Assembly: GCF_030295935.1 (NCBI RefSeq)
Contig: NZ_AP027362.1
Span: 2,728,001-2,792,000 of the forward strand
Source: Thalassotalea piscium
Lineage (GTDB): Bacteria; Pseudomonadota; Gammaproteobacteria; Enterobacterales; Alteromonadaceae
Direction of reading: 5' to 3'
Length of the DNA: 64,000 nt
Both the position numbers and the translations under genes were made by a program. This document shows positions 37,292 through 51,018 of the stretch, piece by piece. The notes beneath the pieces were generated by a model. The model was not told the origin of the DNA. It worked only from the letters and a program-made list of their open reading frames with translations, and made no database searches. The first letter of the stretch is position 1. Every line of letters starts with the position of its first letter.

Positions 37292-38044
37292 ATGAAAGTA
37301 CTAGTCCCCGTTAAACGCGTTATCGACTATAACGTCAAAGTTCGCGTAAAAGCAGACAATTCTGACGTAGATCTGGCCAACGTAAAAATGGCAATTAACC
37401 CATTTTGTGAAATAGCTGTAGAAGAAGCAGTTCGATTAAAAGAAGCAGGAACTGCTACTGAGGTTATCGCTGTATCGATAGGTGATAAAGCCTGCCAAGA
37501 GCAATTACGTACTGCACTGGCGTTAGGCGCAGATCGCGCTATACATATTGAAACAGATCAAAAGTTGGATTCTTTAAATATTGCTAAGCTATTACAAAAG
37601 GTAGTTGAAGAAGAGCAACCTCAACTGGTTATATTAGGTAAGCAATCAATTGACAGTGACAACAATCAAACAGGTCAAATGCTTGCGGCATTAACAGGCT
37701 TAGCGCAAGGCACTTTTGCTTCTGAAGTTAAAGTAGAGGGCGACAAAGTGAATGTAACTCGTGAAGTTGACGGCGGATTACAAACAGTTGCATTAAACTT
37801 ACCAGCCATTGTAACAACAGACTTACGTTTAAATGAGCCTCGTTATGCTTCATTACCTAATATTATGAAAGCAAAACGCAAGCCGCTAGACGTTAAATCA
37901 GCTGCTGATTTTGGGATTGATTTAGCCCCTAGATCAACACTAGTAAAAGTTGCAGCCCCATCTGAACGTCAAGCAGGTATCGTGGTAGAAACTGTTGACG
38001 AATTAATTGAAAAACTAAAAAATGAAGCTAAGGTGATCTCATGA
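37292..38044 (+). CDS. etfB: Electron transfer flavoprotein beta subunit
   Basis: The 250 residues carry the ETF-beta signature ([72 protein letters not shown]). With EtfA it accepts electrons from acyl-CoA dehydrogenases. AGAGG lies upstream. The TGA stop overlaps the etfA start by 4 bp (ATGA), so translation is coupled. Confidence 0.96.
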   Translation: MKVLVPVKRVIDYNVKVRVKADNSDVDLANVKMAINPFCEIAVEEAVRLKEAGTATEVIAVSIGDKACQEQLRTALALGADRAIHIETDQKLDSLNIAKLLQKVVEEEQPQLVILGKQSIDSDNNQTGQMLAALTGLAQGTFASEVKVEGDKVNVTREVDGGLQTVALNLPAIVTTDLRLNEPRYASLPNIMKAKRKPLDVKSAADFGIDLAPRSTLVKVAAPSERQAGIVVETVDELIEKLKNEAKVIS

Positions 38045-38967
38045 GTATTTTAGTATATGCAGAGCACGATAATAATGAACTAAAAACTGATACATTAAAA
38101 ACAGTAGCAGCAGCCCAAGCAATTGGTGGCGAAATTCACCTATTAGTTGCAGGTCATAACTGCTCAAGCGTGTCTGAACAAGCAGCAAAAGTAAATGGTG
38201 TAAGCAAAGTATTAGTGGCCGACAATGCTGCTTATACTCATCAGTTAGCAGAAAATGTCAGCTTATTAGTAGTAGAATTAGCAAGTGACTATGAGCATAT
38301 TTTAGCAACAGCTTTATCTATAGGTAAAAACTTTATGCCGAGAGTAGCTGCATTATTAGATGTTGCTCAAATCTCAGATATCATCGGTGTTGAGTCTGCA
38401 GATACTTTTGTTCGCCCTATCTATGCAGGTAATGCTATTGCAACGGTAAAAAGTTTAGATACTAAAAAAGTTATCACTGTTCGTTCTACTGCTTTTGATG
38501 CGGTAGCTACCGACGGTGGTGCAGAAGTTATTGCCCTTTCGCAAGCAACAGATGCCGGTACTTCAAGCCATGTAAAAGACGAGTTGACTGTATCAGCACG
38601 TCCAGACTTAGGCGCTGCAAGTGTGGTTATTTCAGGTGGTCGTGGAATGCAAAATGGTGATAACTTTAAGTTACTTGACGGCATTGCGGATAAATTAGGT
38701 GCGGCTATTGGTGCATCTCGCGCCGCGGTAGATGCTGGCTTTGTGCCAAATGACATGCAAGTTGGTCAAACAGGTAAAATTGTTGCTCCTGACTTATATA
38801 TAGCTGTAGGTATCTCAGGTGCTATACAACACTTAGCAGGAATGAAAGACTCAAAAGTTATTGTGGCAATTAATAAAGATGCAGAAGCGCCTATCTTCCA
38901 AGTGGCTGATTATGGCATTGTTGCTGACTTATTTGATGTATTACCAGAGCTAGAAGCTAAGCTATAA
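38041..38967 (+). CDS. etfA: Electron transfer flavoprotein alpha subunit
   Basis: The 308 residues include the FAD-binding ETF-alpha end ([83 protein letters not shown]). Length is normal. It overlaps etfB. A terminator follows at 38994. Confidence 0.96.
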   Translation: MSILVYAEHDNNELKTDTLKTVAAAQAIGGEIHLLVAGHNCSSVSEQAAKVNGVSKVLVADNAAYTHQLAENVSLLVVELASDYEHILATALSIGKNFMPRVAALLDVAQISDIIGVESADTFVRPIYAGNAIATVKSLDTKKVITVRSTAFDAVATDGGAEVIALSQATDAGTSSHVKDELTVSARPDLGAASVVISGGRGMQNGDNFKLLDGIADKLGAAIGASRAAVDAGFVPNDMQVGQTGKIVAPDLYIAVGISGAIQHLAGMKDSKVIVAINKDAEAPIFQVADYGIVADLFDVLPELEAKL

Positions 38968-38993
38968 TATACTGTTAACGTTTTAGATGACGA

Positions 38994-39020
38994 AAACCAG
39001 CCTTCAGGCTGGTTTTTTTT
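38994..39020 (+). terminator. Intrinsic terminator of etfBA
   Basis: AAACCAGCC-TTCA-GGCTGGTTT with eight T. Confidence 0.9.
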
Positions 39021-39068
39021 GTATTGAATTAGCTATAATCAAGTATCCATATTCTTTTAGGTAACCAC

Positions 39069-39398
39069 ATGTCTTGGCAAGATCAATTATCCACACTAGT
39101 TTACTCTACTGATTCAGGAAAAATAACACCTGAAAAAGTTACCCATATAACACCAAGTGACGGAACAGCAAAAGTTAGGCGAGAAACCAAAGGCCGTAAA
39201 GGAAAAGGAGTTATAGTGATTAGTGGCTTAGGTTTAGATGCTAAAGCACTTAAAGCACTTGCCAGCGAGCTCAAAAAAAGTTGTGGCACCGGTGGAAGCG
39301 TTGTAGGTGAAACAATAGAGGTCCAAGGTGACAAAAGAGATCTTATCAAGCAGATACTAGAAAAAAATGGATTTAAAGTAAAATTCATTGGCGGGTAG
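39069..39398 (+). CDS. yciH: YciH/SUI1 translation initiation factor-like protein
   Basis: The 109 residues form a SUI1/eIF1 fold with KGRKGKGVIVISGL, LKALASELKKSCGTGGSV and the closing RDLIKQILEKNGFKVKFIGG. YciH is a ribosome-binding initiation fidelity/stress factor in bacteria. The size matches E. coli YciH (108). It stands upstream of a receiver-domain gene by 44 bp and may share its transcript. Confidence 0.92.
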   Translation: MSWQDQLSTLVYSTDSGKITPEKVTHITPSDGTAKVRRETKGRKGKGVIVISGLGLDAKALKALASELKKSCGTGGSVVGETIEVQGDKRDLIKQILEKNGFKVKFIGG

Positions 39399-39442
39399 AA
39401 ACCTCAATCCCATTAAGACAAATCGATAGTAAAGGATATGAA

Positions 39443-40240
39443 ATGGCCAGTTTACAACCCAGTGAGTTATCAATTCTATTAATTGAGCCTTCTGACACTC
39501 AACGAAAAATAATTATTAACCACCTTAAAAAGCATGAGATCAACGAAGTAACCTCTGCTAATAATATGATCAGCGCTAAACAAGTTCTGGCAAGGCACCA
39601 ATTTGATTTGATCATTAGTTCACTGTACCTTGAAGATGGAACAGCTTTGGATTTACTCAACCATATCAGATCTGATGAGCGACTAGCGGAAACTCCATTT
39701 ATGCTGGTATCAAGCGAACATAAGCGAGAAAACCTGGAAGAGTTTAAGCAATCTGGTGTGGTTGCTATTTTACCTAAACCATTTACTGCTGAACATCTGC
39801 ATAGTGCTATCAATACCACACTAGATCTACTCACTACTGATGAAATAGAGCTAGAACACTTTGATGTTCATCAAATCAGAGTACTTTTAGTTGATGATAG
39901 TGCATTAGCTCGAAAATTTATTAAGCGTGTACTCAATAACTTAGGTTTATTAAAAATAACAGAAGCGGCTGACGGTTCTGAAGCAATCACTTTAATTAGC
40001 GAAAATATGTATGATTTAGTCGTTACCGACTTTAATATGCCCGAGGTTGATGGCAGAGAGTTAACTCGATATATTCGAGAGAAGAGTCAACAATCGCATA
40101 TTCCAATACTTATGGTAACCAGTGAAAGTAATGATGCACATCTAGCCAATATAGAAACCGATGGTGTTAACGCCTTATGTGATAAACCATTCGAGCCGGA
40201 ATACGTAAAGCAAGTACTGTTTCGCTTACTTGAACACTAG
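39443..40240 (+). CDS. Tandem receiver-domain response regulator, first receiver lacking Asp
   Basis: The 265 residues are two CheY-like receiver domains with no output domain. The second has the full set: VLLVDDSALARKF, VVTDFNMPEVDG with the phospho-Asp, and CDKPFEPEY. In the first, the expected Asp position reads LIISSLYLEDG with Ser, while the later Lys (LPKPFT) is kept. So only domain two should be phosphorylated. It may act as a phosphate sink or adaptor. The cognate kinase is not in the window. Confidence 0.85.
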   Translation: MASLQPSELSILLIEPSDTQRKIIINHLKKHEINEVTSANNMISAKQVLARHQFDLIISSLYLEDGTALDLLNHIRSDERLAETPFMLVSSEHKRENLEEFKQSGVVAILPKPFTAEHLHSAINTTLDLLTTDEIELEHFDVHQIRVLLVDDSALARKFIKRVLNNLGLLKITEAADGSEAITLISENMYDLVVTDFNMPEVDGRELTRYIREKSQQSHIPILMVTSESNDAHLANIETDGVNALCDKPFEPEYVKQVLFRLLEH

Positions 40241-40251
40241 CGCTATTATGG

Positions 40252-41775
40252 TTACACAATATTATAAGTGCGCAACTTCATTGCAATTTTATTGTGTGAA
40301 ACATTAAGCCTTTGTGCAAGCTTACGCGTTGTCGGATAAAGTGGGTAAAGCTCTCTAAGTAATTGTTTCTCAAAAGCAGCTTGAGCGCTTGCCCAATCTT
40401 TAAATTCTTCTTTATGAAGTTTTTTTACTGTCTCACTGCCTTCCTGGTCATATAAAATAGCACTTACATCAGTAGCAGTTATTTCTAGGTTATTATTTAA
40501 TGCAACTAACCTAAAAATTGTATTCTCTAATTGCCTGATATTGCCAGGCCAATGATATGACTTTAAGGCTGACATCGCGCCATCAGTTACTTTAGGAACA
40601 ATTTGATTGACATGGGTAGCTGCATTATTAACAAAATGTGTTACCAATATAGGGATATCTTCAATTCTTTTGGCTAACGACGGTAATTCAAGTCTAAGTA
40701 CATTTAAACGATAGTATAAGTCTTCTCTAAACTTTTTTTGCTCTATTAACTGGCTAAAATTTTGATGGCTCGCACTTACTATTTTAATGTCTGCTATTAT
40801 TTCTTTTGTCCCGCCTACCCTTCTAAAACGGTAATCTTGAAGAAATCGTAATAACTTAGCTTGTAAATATATCGACATTTCAGCTATTTCATCTAGAAAT
40901 ACTGTTCCCCCAGAGGCTAATTCAAACAAACCCGGTTTGCCTGCTTTACTCGCTCCGGTAAATGCGCCCGACTCATAGCCAAATAATTCACTCTCCAATA
41001 GTTGCTCAGGTAAACTTGCGCAGTTAATTGAAAGGAATGGGCTACTTTTTCGCTTACTCGACTGATGAAGTGCCCTAGCAATCAATTCTTTACCAGTGCC
41101 TGTTTCTCCTGCAATCAACACCGGTAAGTCGAGATCTGCAAATCGTAATGTTTGCGATATTACAAGTTTAATTATTTCTGAATCACCAAGTATGTTGTCT
41201 ATGCCCTGTTCAACAGCGGATTGGATAACTGATAGTTGTCGTCCCAATTTATTAATTGAACGTAGAGTTAACACTGCTCCCTTTATTTTTTTATTAACCA
41301 TTACTGGACTTATGTCTGCAATAAAATCATCATCAAACACTTTAATTGATAAGCTATGCTCACTCGGTTTATATAAGTTTTTTAGACTAATATCAGCCAA
41401 TTGAGTTATTAACTTCCCCACAATCGTTTCATTATTCGGCGAAAAAAGCTCAGAGGCAGCACGATTGAGAGCTAATATTTTACCATTACCATCCAAATCA
41501 ATAATAGGATCGGGAACTCTAGCGAGTAGCGTATGTAAGTGATTTTCTCGTAACTCTGAGGGCATTAAATCTATTTTTTTACACCCTTTAACACCTACTA
41601 TGTGGCAGAGAGATTCAGCAATCTCGCTAATATCTAGTGTTTCGCTATCAATATAAACAAAGGTTAAGTGTCGCTGAACTTCAATAGCTTTAACATTCCA
41701 AGATTTCTCAGCAAAAACAGCAAGAATTTCTTGGCTCATTCCTATTCTATCAGAAGATTTTATTTCAACTTTCAT
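40252..41775 (-). CDS. TyrR-like transcriptional regulator with GAFTGA (sigma-54 type)
   Basis: The 507 residues read ACT-like domain (1-75), PAS (about 85-180), and an AAA+ domain with Walker A GETGTGKE near 218 and Walker B FLDEIAEM near 290. A C-terminal helix-turn-helix ([23 protein letters not shown]) follows. The layout is TyrR/PhhR. The GAFTGA loop needed to contact sigma-54 is intact, unlike E. coli TyrR, so it probably activates sigma-54 promoters. Two palindromic boxes lie just before its own start (autoregulation), and a third faces megL. The inducer may be an amino acid, via the ACT domain. Confidence 0.88.
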   Translation of the reverse strand: MKVEIKSSDRIGMSQEILAVFAEKSWNVKAIEVQRHLTFVYIDSETLDISEIAESLCHIVGVKGCKKIDLMPSELRENHLHTLLARVPDPIIDLDGNGKILALNRAASELFSPNNETIVGKLITQLADISLKNLYKPSEHSLSIKVFDDDFIADISPVMVNKKIKGAVLTLRSINKLGRQLSVIQSAVEQGIDNILGDSEIIKLVISQTLRFADLDLPVLIAGETGTGKELIARALHQSSKRKSSPFLSINCASLPEQLLESELFGYESGAFTGASKAGKPGLFELASGGTVFLDEIAEMSIYLQAKLLRFLQDYRFRRVGGTKEIIADIKIVSASHQNFSQLIEQKKFREDLYYRLNVLRLELPSLAKRIEDIPILVTHFVNNAATHVNQIVPKVTDGAMSALKSYHWPGNIRQLENTIFRLVALNNNLEITATDVSAILYDQEGSETVKKLHKEEFKDWASAQAAFEKQLLRELYPLYPTTRKLAQRLNVSHNKIAMKLRTYNIV

Positions 41776-41788
41776 TTAAAGCACCAAG

Positions 41789-41825
41789 TGTAATATAAGC
41801 ATTACAATGTAATACAACTATTACA
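41789..41825. promoter_or_regulatory. Two TyrR-box-like palindromes at the regulator's own promoter
   Basis: TGTAATATAAGCATTACA (41789-41806) and TGTAATACAACTATTACA (41808-41825) are perfect TGTAAT-N6-ATTACA repeats of the TyrR-box type. They sit 14-50 bp before the regulator start. Confidence 0.8.
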
Positions 41826-41894
41826 TTGGATTTATCATTGTATTTCAATAACTAGGGACAATCAAAGTTAAATAATCAATATAAAAACATTATG

Positions 41895-41912
41895 TGTAAT
41901 AATTATATTACA
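41895..41912. promoter_or_regulatory. Third TyrR-box-like palindrome, upstream of the megL promoter
   Basis: TGTAATAATTATATTACA has the same TGTAAT-N6-ATTACA form. It lies 64 bp upstream of the sigma-54 -24 element, a typical enhancer distance. Confidence 0.8.
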
Positions 41913-41975
41913 AAAAAAACACTTTATTTTAATGTTACACCCATAAACAACTGAATATTATAGCTTTAATATTAA

Positions 41976-41991
41976 TGGCTTGAAATTTGCC
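41976..41991 (+). promoter_or_regulatory. Sigma-54 promoter of megL
   Basis: TGGCTTGAAATTTGCC matches the -24/-12 consensus TGGCACG-N4-TTGCA at TGGC, G, and TTGC with exact spacing. It is 50 bp before the megL start. Confidence 0.75.
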
Positions 41992-42041
41992 TGTATAAAG
42001 AAAATATAATAAGAATGATAAAGTTCACTTTCGAGGTAAGA

Positions 42042-43223
42042 ATGACAACTAGTAAACATATTGAAACCCAAGCTATCCACTCTGGCAGAATTAATGATGA
42101 GCAGTTTGGATCTCTAGCCACTCCTTTATATCAAACATCAACATTTATATTTGATAGTGCTGAGCAAGGTGCTAAGCGTTTTGCAGGAGAGTCAGAAGGT
42201 TATATTTACACTCGCCTAGGCAACCCAACAACTAGGCAGCTTGAGATGAGAATGGCCGCTTTAGAAGAGATGGAAGATGCAGCAGCAACAGCGACAGGAA
42301 TGGCTGCGGTTTCAGGTGCATTGCTGGCTAATTTACAATCCGGCGATCATATAATTTCATCTAATGCAGTATATGGATGTTCTTTTGCTTTAATGAGCCA
42401 CATGCTCACCAAGTTTGGTATTGAAGTTTCATTTATTGATATGACAGATCCTTCTACAATAGAAAGTGAAATCAAAGAAAATACAAAATTAATATTCTTA
42501 GAAACGCCTATTAACCCTAACCTCGTTGTTTTAGACTTAGAATACATTTTAACTATCGCTAAAAAGCATCAACTAATATCTGTTGTAGACAATACCTTTT
42601 TAACACCAGTATTACAAAAACCCGCTCTGTTAGGTGCTGACATTGTTATACATAGTGCAACTAAATATTTAAATGGCCATGGTGATGTAGTTGCAGGGAT
42701 CATTTGTTCAAATAAAGAAATGATTGAGCATATAAAGTTAACCGCACTTAAAGATATTGGGGCAACCATGAGCCCACATGACGCATGGTTAATCTTAAGG
42801 GGCTTAAAAACCCTCCCTATTCGTATTGAACGTCATTGCTACAATGCACAAATAATCGCAGAATTTTTAGAAGAACACCCAGCTGTTGATACTGTTTATT
42901 ACCCAGGGTTGAAATCACACTCTGGCTTTAAATATATTGGCAAACAAATGAAGGCTGCTGGTGGTGTAATTGCCTTTGAATTAAAAACAGATTTGGCAGG
43001 TGGCGCAGCATTTATCAATCGTATGGAATTATTTTCAATTGCTGTTAGTCTAGGCGATGCAGAATCATTAATTCAACACCCTGCCTCTATGACACACTCA
43101 CCTTATACGGAAGAAGAACGCCGTACTGCTGGTATAAGTGATGGTTTGATTAGAGTATCTGTAGGGCTAGAAAATGTTAATGATATAATCGCTGATTTAA
43201 AGCAATCATTAGACTTGATCTAA
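42042..43223 (+). CDS. megL: Methionine gamma-lyase (PLP enzyme)
   Basis: This PLP enzyme splits L-methionine to methanethiol, 2-oxobutyrate and ammonia. ATG at 42042 (MTTSKHIETQAIHSG) has GAGG upstream; the ATG at 42015 is less likely. The 393 residues contain GYIYTRLGNPTT, the MGL-type YGCSFAL Cys, and the PLP lysine SATKYLNGHGD near 200. The MGL Cys separates it from cystathionine gamma-lyase or synthase, which remain alternatives. It is divergent from the TyrR-like gene and carries a sigma-54 promoter, so it is probably induced by that regulator. Confidence 0.88.
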   Translation: MTTSKHIETQAIHSGRINDEQFGSLATPLYQTSTFIFDSAEQGAKRFAGESEGYIYTRLGNPTTRQLEMRMAALEEMEDAAATATGMAAVSGALLANLQSGDHIISSNAVYGCSFALMSHMLTKFGIEVSFIDMTDPSTIESEIKENTKLIFLETPINPNLVVLDLEYILTIAKKHQLISVVDNTFLTPVLQKPALLGADIVIHSATKYLNGHGDVVAGIICSNKEMIEHIKLTALKDIGATMSPHDAWLILRGLKTLPIRIERHCYNAQIIAEFLEEHPAVDTVYYPGLKSHSGFKYIGKQMKAAGGVIAFELKTDLAGGAAFINRMELFSIAVSLGDAESLIQHPASMTHSPYTEEERRTAGISDGLIRVSVGLENVNDIIADLKQSLDLI

Positions 43224-43369
43224 AAACCTGCGTTTTAATTAAACGAATCACATTAATGGCACATCTATATTTTGATATAGAAAGTAGTAATTGAGAGTAA
43301 TAGGGGAAAACTTTGGGAGTGTTCGAAAACCTATTCTCTCAAGCCTAAGTTTAGTAAAGTTAAAAGCTT

Positions 43370-43801
43370 TCAGCATTCCGGCATTAACACTTTTTTTAAT
43401 GGCGGAAGCAGTTTGGTTTTAAGCGCGTTGATTTCATATTCAGTGTAAGCTATCGCAGGAGAATAGCCCCATACAGGTTTAGGCCAAGCGCAATCATTTT
43501 CAAACCTAACAACATGATGTACATGCAATTGAGAACACATATTACCAAGGGCGGCAACATTCATTTTTCTGCCTGTAAATGCCTGCATTAATATTTCACT
43601 CAAAGCACTAGACTCATTTAACAATTGTTGTTGGTCTTGCCAATCTAATTGATAAATGTCTTCAATACCTGTCCTTTTAGGCACAAGAATAAACCAAGGG
43701 TATTGGCTATCATTCATTAGTAATAATTTAGACAGCTTTAACTCTAATAATTCGAAGCAATCACGCTTAAGCATAGGGTCTAATTTAAATACCGCTTCCA
43801 T
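43370..43801 (-). CDS. HIT domain protein
   Basis: The 143 residues have the histidine triad QLHVHHVVRF near 91 and an upstream PWFILVPKR strand, as in HIT nucleotide hydrolases. The substrate is not known. It lies 3 bp after ylqF and is co-transcribed with it. Length is normal. Confidence 0.88.
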   Translation of the reverse strand: MEAVFKLDPMLKRDCFELLELKLSKLLLMNDSQYPWFILVPKRTGIEDIYQLDWQDQQQLLNESSALSEILMQAFTGRKMNVAALGNMCSQLHVHHVVRFENDCAWPKPVWGYSPAIAYTEYEINALKTKLLPPLKKVLMPEC

Positions 43802-43804
43802 TAG

Positions 43805-44749
43805 CTATTTCCTCTTATTTTTTCTGCCACGACCACGAGCTTGTTTTTTGGCTTCACGCTCAGCTATTTTCTTTTTTTCAAGTTCAGCAAAATAGTGTAT
43901 TTCCTGCTCAATCATAGCAGGGGTTTCGAATGTTAATCCCCCGAGCGTTTTGTCGCGGACTTCTTGAATTAAGATCGTTGATGCTTTATGAAAATCAACA
44001 TGGCCACCACTTTTAACACACCCACGTAACTTTCCGATCGCTTCTAAAAGCTCAACTTCACTTTGGGGGATAGATGCTAATTTATATCTTTGTTTCAATC
44101 GCTCAGGATAATTTTGTAATAAGTATTCAGCAGCAAAGAAAGCGATATCATCATGATCAAATGCAGTGTCTTTAACTGCACTTGTGATCGCTAACCGATA
44201 ACCACTATTTTCATTGATAATTTTTGGCCACAGCATACCTGGGGTATCATAAAGATATAAACCATCTTCAAGTTTAATTCGCTGTTGCCCTTTAGTTACT
44301 GCAGGCTCATTACCTACTTTTGCTTTAGCCTTACCCACTAGCGTATTCAATAGCGTTGATTTACCGACATTTGGAATTCCCATAATAACGACATTAATTT
44401 GCTTACCAGCCTCATCTTTATTTGGAGTTAGCTTTTTAATTAGCTCTGGGATTGTTTTTGCTACTGATGGGTTATCTGTTGTTAACGCAATAGCTTTAAC
44501 ATTCTGTTGGGCATGTAAATATTCAAGCCATTGTTCAGTTACCGTAGGATCAGCTAGATCAGATTTATTAAGGATTTTAATTAACGGTTTATTACCTCTA
44601 ATTTCTGTGATCATTGGATTTTCACTACTAAAAGGAAGCCGTGCATCACAAACTTCAATGACAACATCAATTTGAGGAAGAATTTCTCTTATTTCTTTTT
44701 GAGCTTTGTGCATATGCCCAGGAAACCATTGAATACCAGTACGACTCAT
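43805..44749 (-). CDS. ylqF: Ribosome biogenesis GTPase YlqF/RbgA
   Basis: The 314 residues are a circularly permuted GTPase: NKSDLAD (G4) first, then GIPNVGKSTLLN (G1) near 125, and DTPGMLWPK (G3). YlqF works in late 50S subunit assembly. The basic tail (KKQARGRGRKNKRK) fits rRNA binding. It is followed 3 bp later by the HIT gene. Confidence 0.93.
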   Translation of the reverse strand: MSRTGIQWFPGHMHKAQKEIREILPQIDVVIEVCDARLPFSSENPMITEIRGNKPLIKILNKSDLADPTVTEQWLEYLHAQQNVKAIALTTDNPSVAKTIPELIKKLTPNKDEAGKQINVVIMGIPNVGKSTLLNTLVGKAKAKVGNEPAVTKGQQRIKLEDGLYLYDTPGMLWPKIINENSGYRLAITSAVKDTAFDHDDIAFFAAEYLLQNYPERLKQRYKLASIPQSEVELLEAIGKLRGCVKSGGHVDFHKASTILIQEVRDKTLGGLTFETPAMIEQEIHYFAELEKKKIAEREAKKQARGRGRKNKRK

Positions 44750-45153
44750 TGATGAATTAACCTTAAATGTAAACCTATATAATATAAAACTATAATGAAT
44801 ATCTAAATATGTTATTAAACTAAATACATAGATAACGCTATAGTTTACACCAATAATGAGTATTTGTTTTATTAATCAATGATAATTATTAGTTGAAATA
44901 ATTATAGTTTTAGCTACCATAAATGAAATATTATGCAACTTAATAGAATAATAATGCATAATTAGTGGTAGCAGGATCAAAAGCGATAAATAAACTTTCT
45001 TTAAATCTGGTTATTGATAATAAGCAGAAATAATAAGTCTTGTGTATTACTAATCAAAGAACACTTACTTTGCTTAACTTTAAGTATTCCTAACTCAATC
45101 CAAATAAAGCTTGGGCATACCATACTGATATAACTTCTGAAGGATAAATATAA

Positions 45154-46503
<1,350 letters not shown>

Positions 46504-46506
<3 letters not shown>

Positions 46507-46671
46507 TACAGTTTATTTAATTAGGTGATCTATTTTATACGCAGGAAAAGAAGTTAAAAACACTGCATTTGCTTTTATAGCAAGTTGTTCATGACAATTA
46601 CCAACTAAATAATGCACTAGTTTAGGGTATTAACTAGTAGAATTGTCACCTGATTAATGAAACTGGTATAA
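46504..46671. mobile_element. MITE of the TAATACCA family, diverged copy D (168 bp)
   Basis: The ends are TAATACAG and TGGTATAA. The first half follows the family (GTGATCTATTTTATACGCAG), but the middle is diverged and lacks the GGA-loop hairpins. It begins on the gdhA stop codon. Confidence 0.7.
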
Positions 46672-46867
46672 AAACAGAATTAAGTTTAGTGAATACAGGG
46701 GAAATCATCCATGATCAACATTCCCTGTTTCAATAGTCCTTAAGCAGCTTCATGCTACTTCGCTTAATCCTTCAAACGTCCTAAACAAGTCTTCCTGACT
46801 TGTGTTGTTACCAACTACTTAAGCATAGAATAAAAAACGGACATTGCAAATTAATAATTAATAATAA

Positions 46868-47418
46868 TACCAACTTTCTTAAACCCATGATCTAATTTAC
46901 TTTATTTTATACCTTTTAAAATAAGAATTATGAGACCCTTCGATTATATTCATTTTACCCCCTTTATCAACAAGGAAACTAATGGATGTATGCGTGTGCG
47001 TCTAATGGTACTCTCTCATATAAAGGAAGGCGCTAATAATTCAAAAAGTGCAAGAAATCTCAATATTAGCCGCCGTACTGTTAATGATTGGGTTAAAAAG
47101 TATTACGCTCATGGTATTTATGGATTAAAAGGAAAACATCACTCTATTCGTCTTCACGCTTAAATGAAGATCAACTTACCAAACTGATCGAGTACATACG
47201 TAGTAATAGCATTAAAACAAGTGATGGTAGGCTTAACGCACACGAGCTAGTTAATTATATTGCTCAAGCAATTTAAACTCAATTATTGTGTTTCCAATGT
47301 ATATCGGTTGTTTCACCACTTAGGCTTTTCATGGATAACGAGCAGTTCTAGACATCCTAAACAGTCATATGAAATCAATAAGGTTTATGAAAAACTGGAA
47401 ATCATAATGATCCCCTAG
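46868..47418 (+). pseudogene. IS630-type transposase remnant with its left end
   Basis: The reading frame from 46930 starts a helix-turn-helix segment (GANNSKSARNLNISRRTVNDWVKKYYAHG). It stops at 47161. Reading continues in another frame as LNEDQLTKLIEYIRSN and HELVNYIAQAI, stops again, then resumes in a third frame as VYRLFHHLGFSWITSSSRHPK to 47418. At least two frameshifts have broken it, and the catalytic DDE part is absent. The DNA just before (from 46868) reads TAATACCAACTTTCTTAA, like the MITE ends, so this relic may be the family's source element. Confidence 0.7.
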
Positions 47419-47424
47419 AATGTT

Positions 47425-47451
47425 AGCCCGACTCTTTCGGATCGGGCTTTT
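47425..47451 (-). terminator. Second rRNA-type terminator
   Basis: AGCCCGA and TCGGGCT pair around CTCTTTCGGA, nearly the same as the terminator behind the real 5S gene. Confidence 0.7.
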
Positions 47452-47454
47452 GAC

Positions 47455-47550
47455 GTGCATGGATGCACTAATGTCGAGCTGCCATATTCTTACAAGGATG
47501 TAAGTCATTAGGGTAATGCAGGAGCAATTACCGAGATGGCAAGGAACGAC
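47455..47550. repeat. Nested GGA-loop hairpin element R1
   Basis: GTGCA-TGGA-TGCAC (47455-47468) is followed by an outer stem TGCCAT/ATGGCA (47480-47485, 47536-47541). Inside that stem sit CTTACA-AGGA-TGTAAG (47489-47504) and TAATGC-AGGA-GCAATTA (47514-47530). The inner pair resembles the MITE core; the outer pair resembles element R2 at 47812. Confidence 0.7.
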
Positions 47551-47558
47551 CTAAAAAG

Positions 47559-47636
47559 AAGTCTAGCAATGTCCTACTCTCACATAAAAAGAAGAACACC
47601 CACACGCTATACCATCCGCCGCTACTGCGTTTCACA
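47559..47636 (-). pseudogene. Decayed 5S rRNA fragment
   Basis: AGTCTAGCAATGTCCTACTC at one side and CTACTGCGTTTCAC at the other match the 3' two thirds of the real 5S gene at 47683, but the middle is altered. The 5' part is missing. It sits between the two rRNA terminators. Confidence 0.75.
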
Positions 47637-47642
47637 CAAAGC

Positions 47643-47676
47643 AAAAAGCCCGACTCTTTCGAATCGGGCTTTTTTA
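47643..47676 (-). terminator. Intrinsic terminator of the rRNA operon
   Basis: AAAAAGCCCGA-CTCTTTCGAA-TCGGGCTTTTTT; the minus strand ends in a T run just past 5S. Confidence 0.85.
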
Positions 47677-47682
47677 AAGAGA

Positions 47683-47800
47683 AGTCTAGCAATGTCCTAC
47701 TCTCACATGGGAACTCCCACACTACCATCGGCGCTGCTGCGTTTCACTTCTGAGTTCGGAAAGGGATCAGGTGGTACCACAGTGCTATTGTCGCTAGACA
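47683..47800 (-). rRNA. rrf: 5S ribosomal RNA
   Basis: The minus strand reads TGTCTAGCGACAATAGC to the end TAGGACATTGCTAGACT, with the terminal stem intact. It holds the conserved CCGAACTCAGAAGTGAAAC and CGCCGATGGTAGTGTGG blocks. It is the last gene of the rRNA operon. Ends are placed to within a few bases. Confidence 0.95.
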
Positions 47801-47811
47801 AAAAACGTTTT

Positions 47812-47860
47812 GTACATGGATGTACTTATGTCGCGAAGCCATGGATGGCTAGGAGCGACG
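47812..47860. repeat. Twin GGA-loop hairpin element R2 between 5S and 23S
   Basis: GTACA-TGGA-TGTAC (47812-47825) and AGCCA-TGGA-TGGCT (47837-47850) are perfect hairpins. An outer stem GTCGC (47830-47834) with GCGAC (47855-47859) encloses the second. The rRNA transcript is the opposite strand, so its loops there read UCCA. Confidence 0.75.
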
Positions 47861-48022
47861 TATCTCCATCTACAAATTAATTCGGAAAGCTTTATAAATA
47901 CGTGTTATTCAATCTAATTCACTCTAACTCACTACTGAGTACGTGATTTGTGCTTATCGCACTCGTCAAACAAACAACCCGTTTACGTCTCTATCGAGCA
48001 CGCAAAACTATTTGGGTGTTGT

Positions 48023-51018
<2,996 letters not shown>

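Noticed and set aside
44874-44892. Fur-box-like AATGATAATTATTA upstream of gdhA
   Set aside because: About 13 of 19 positions fit the consensus, but the whole gap is AT-rich and gdhA has no known iron link; too weak to annotate.
46692-46728. Possible terminator hairpin ACAGGG...CCCTGT after gdhA
   Set aside because: Short stem with a long loop and no T run; not convincing.
47528-47880. Open frames over the 5S gene and ghost 5S
   Set aside because: They read through rRNA sequence and terminator repeats; no coding signal.
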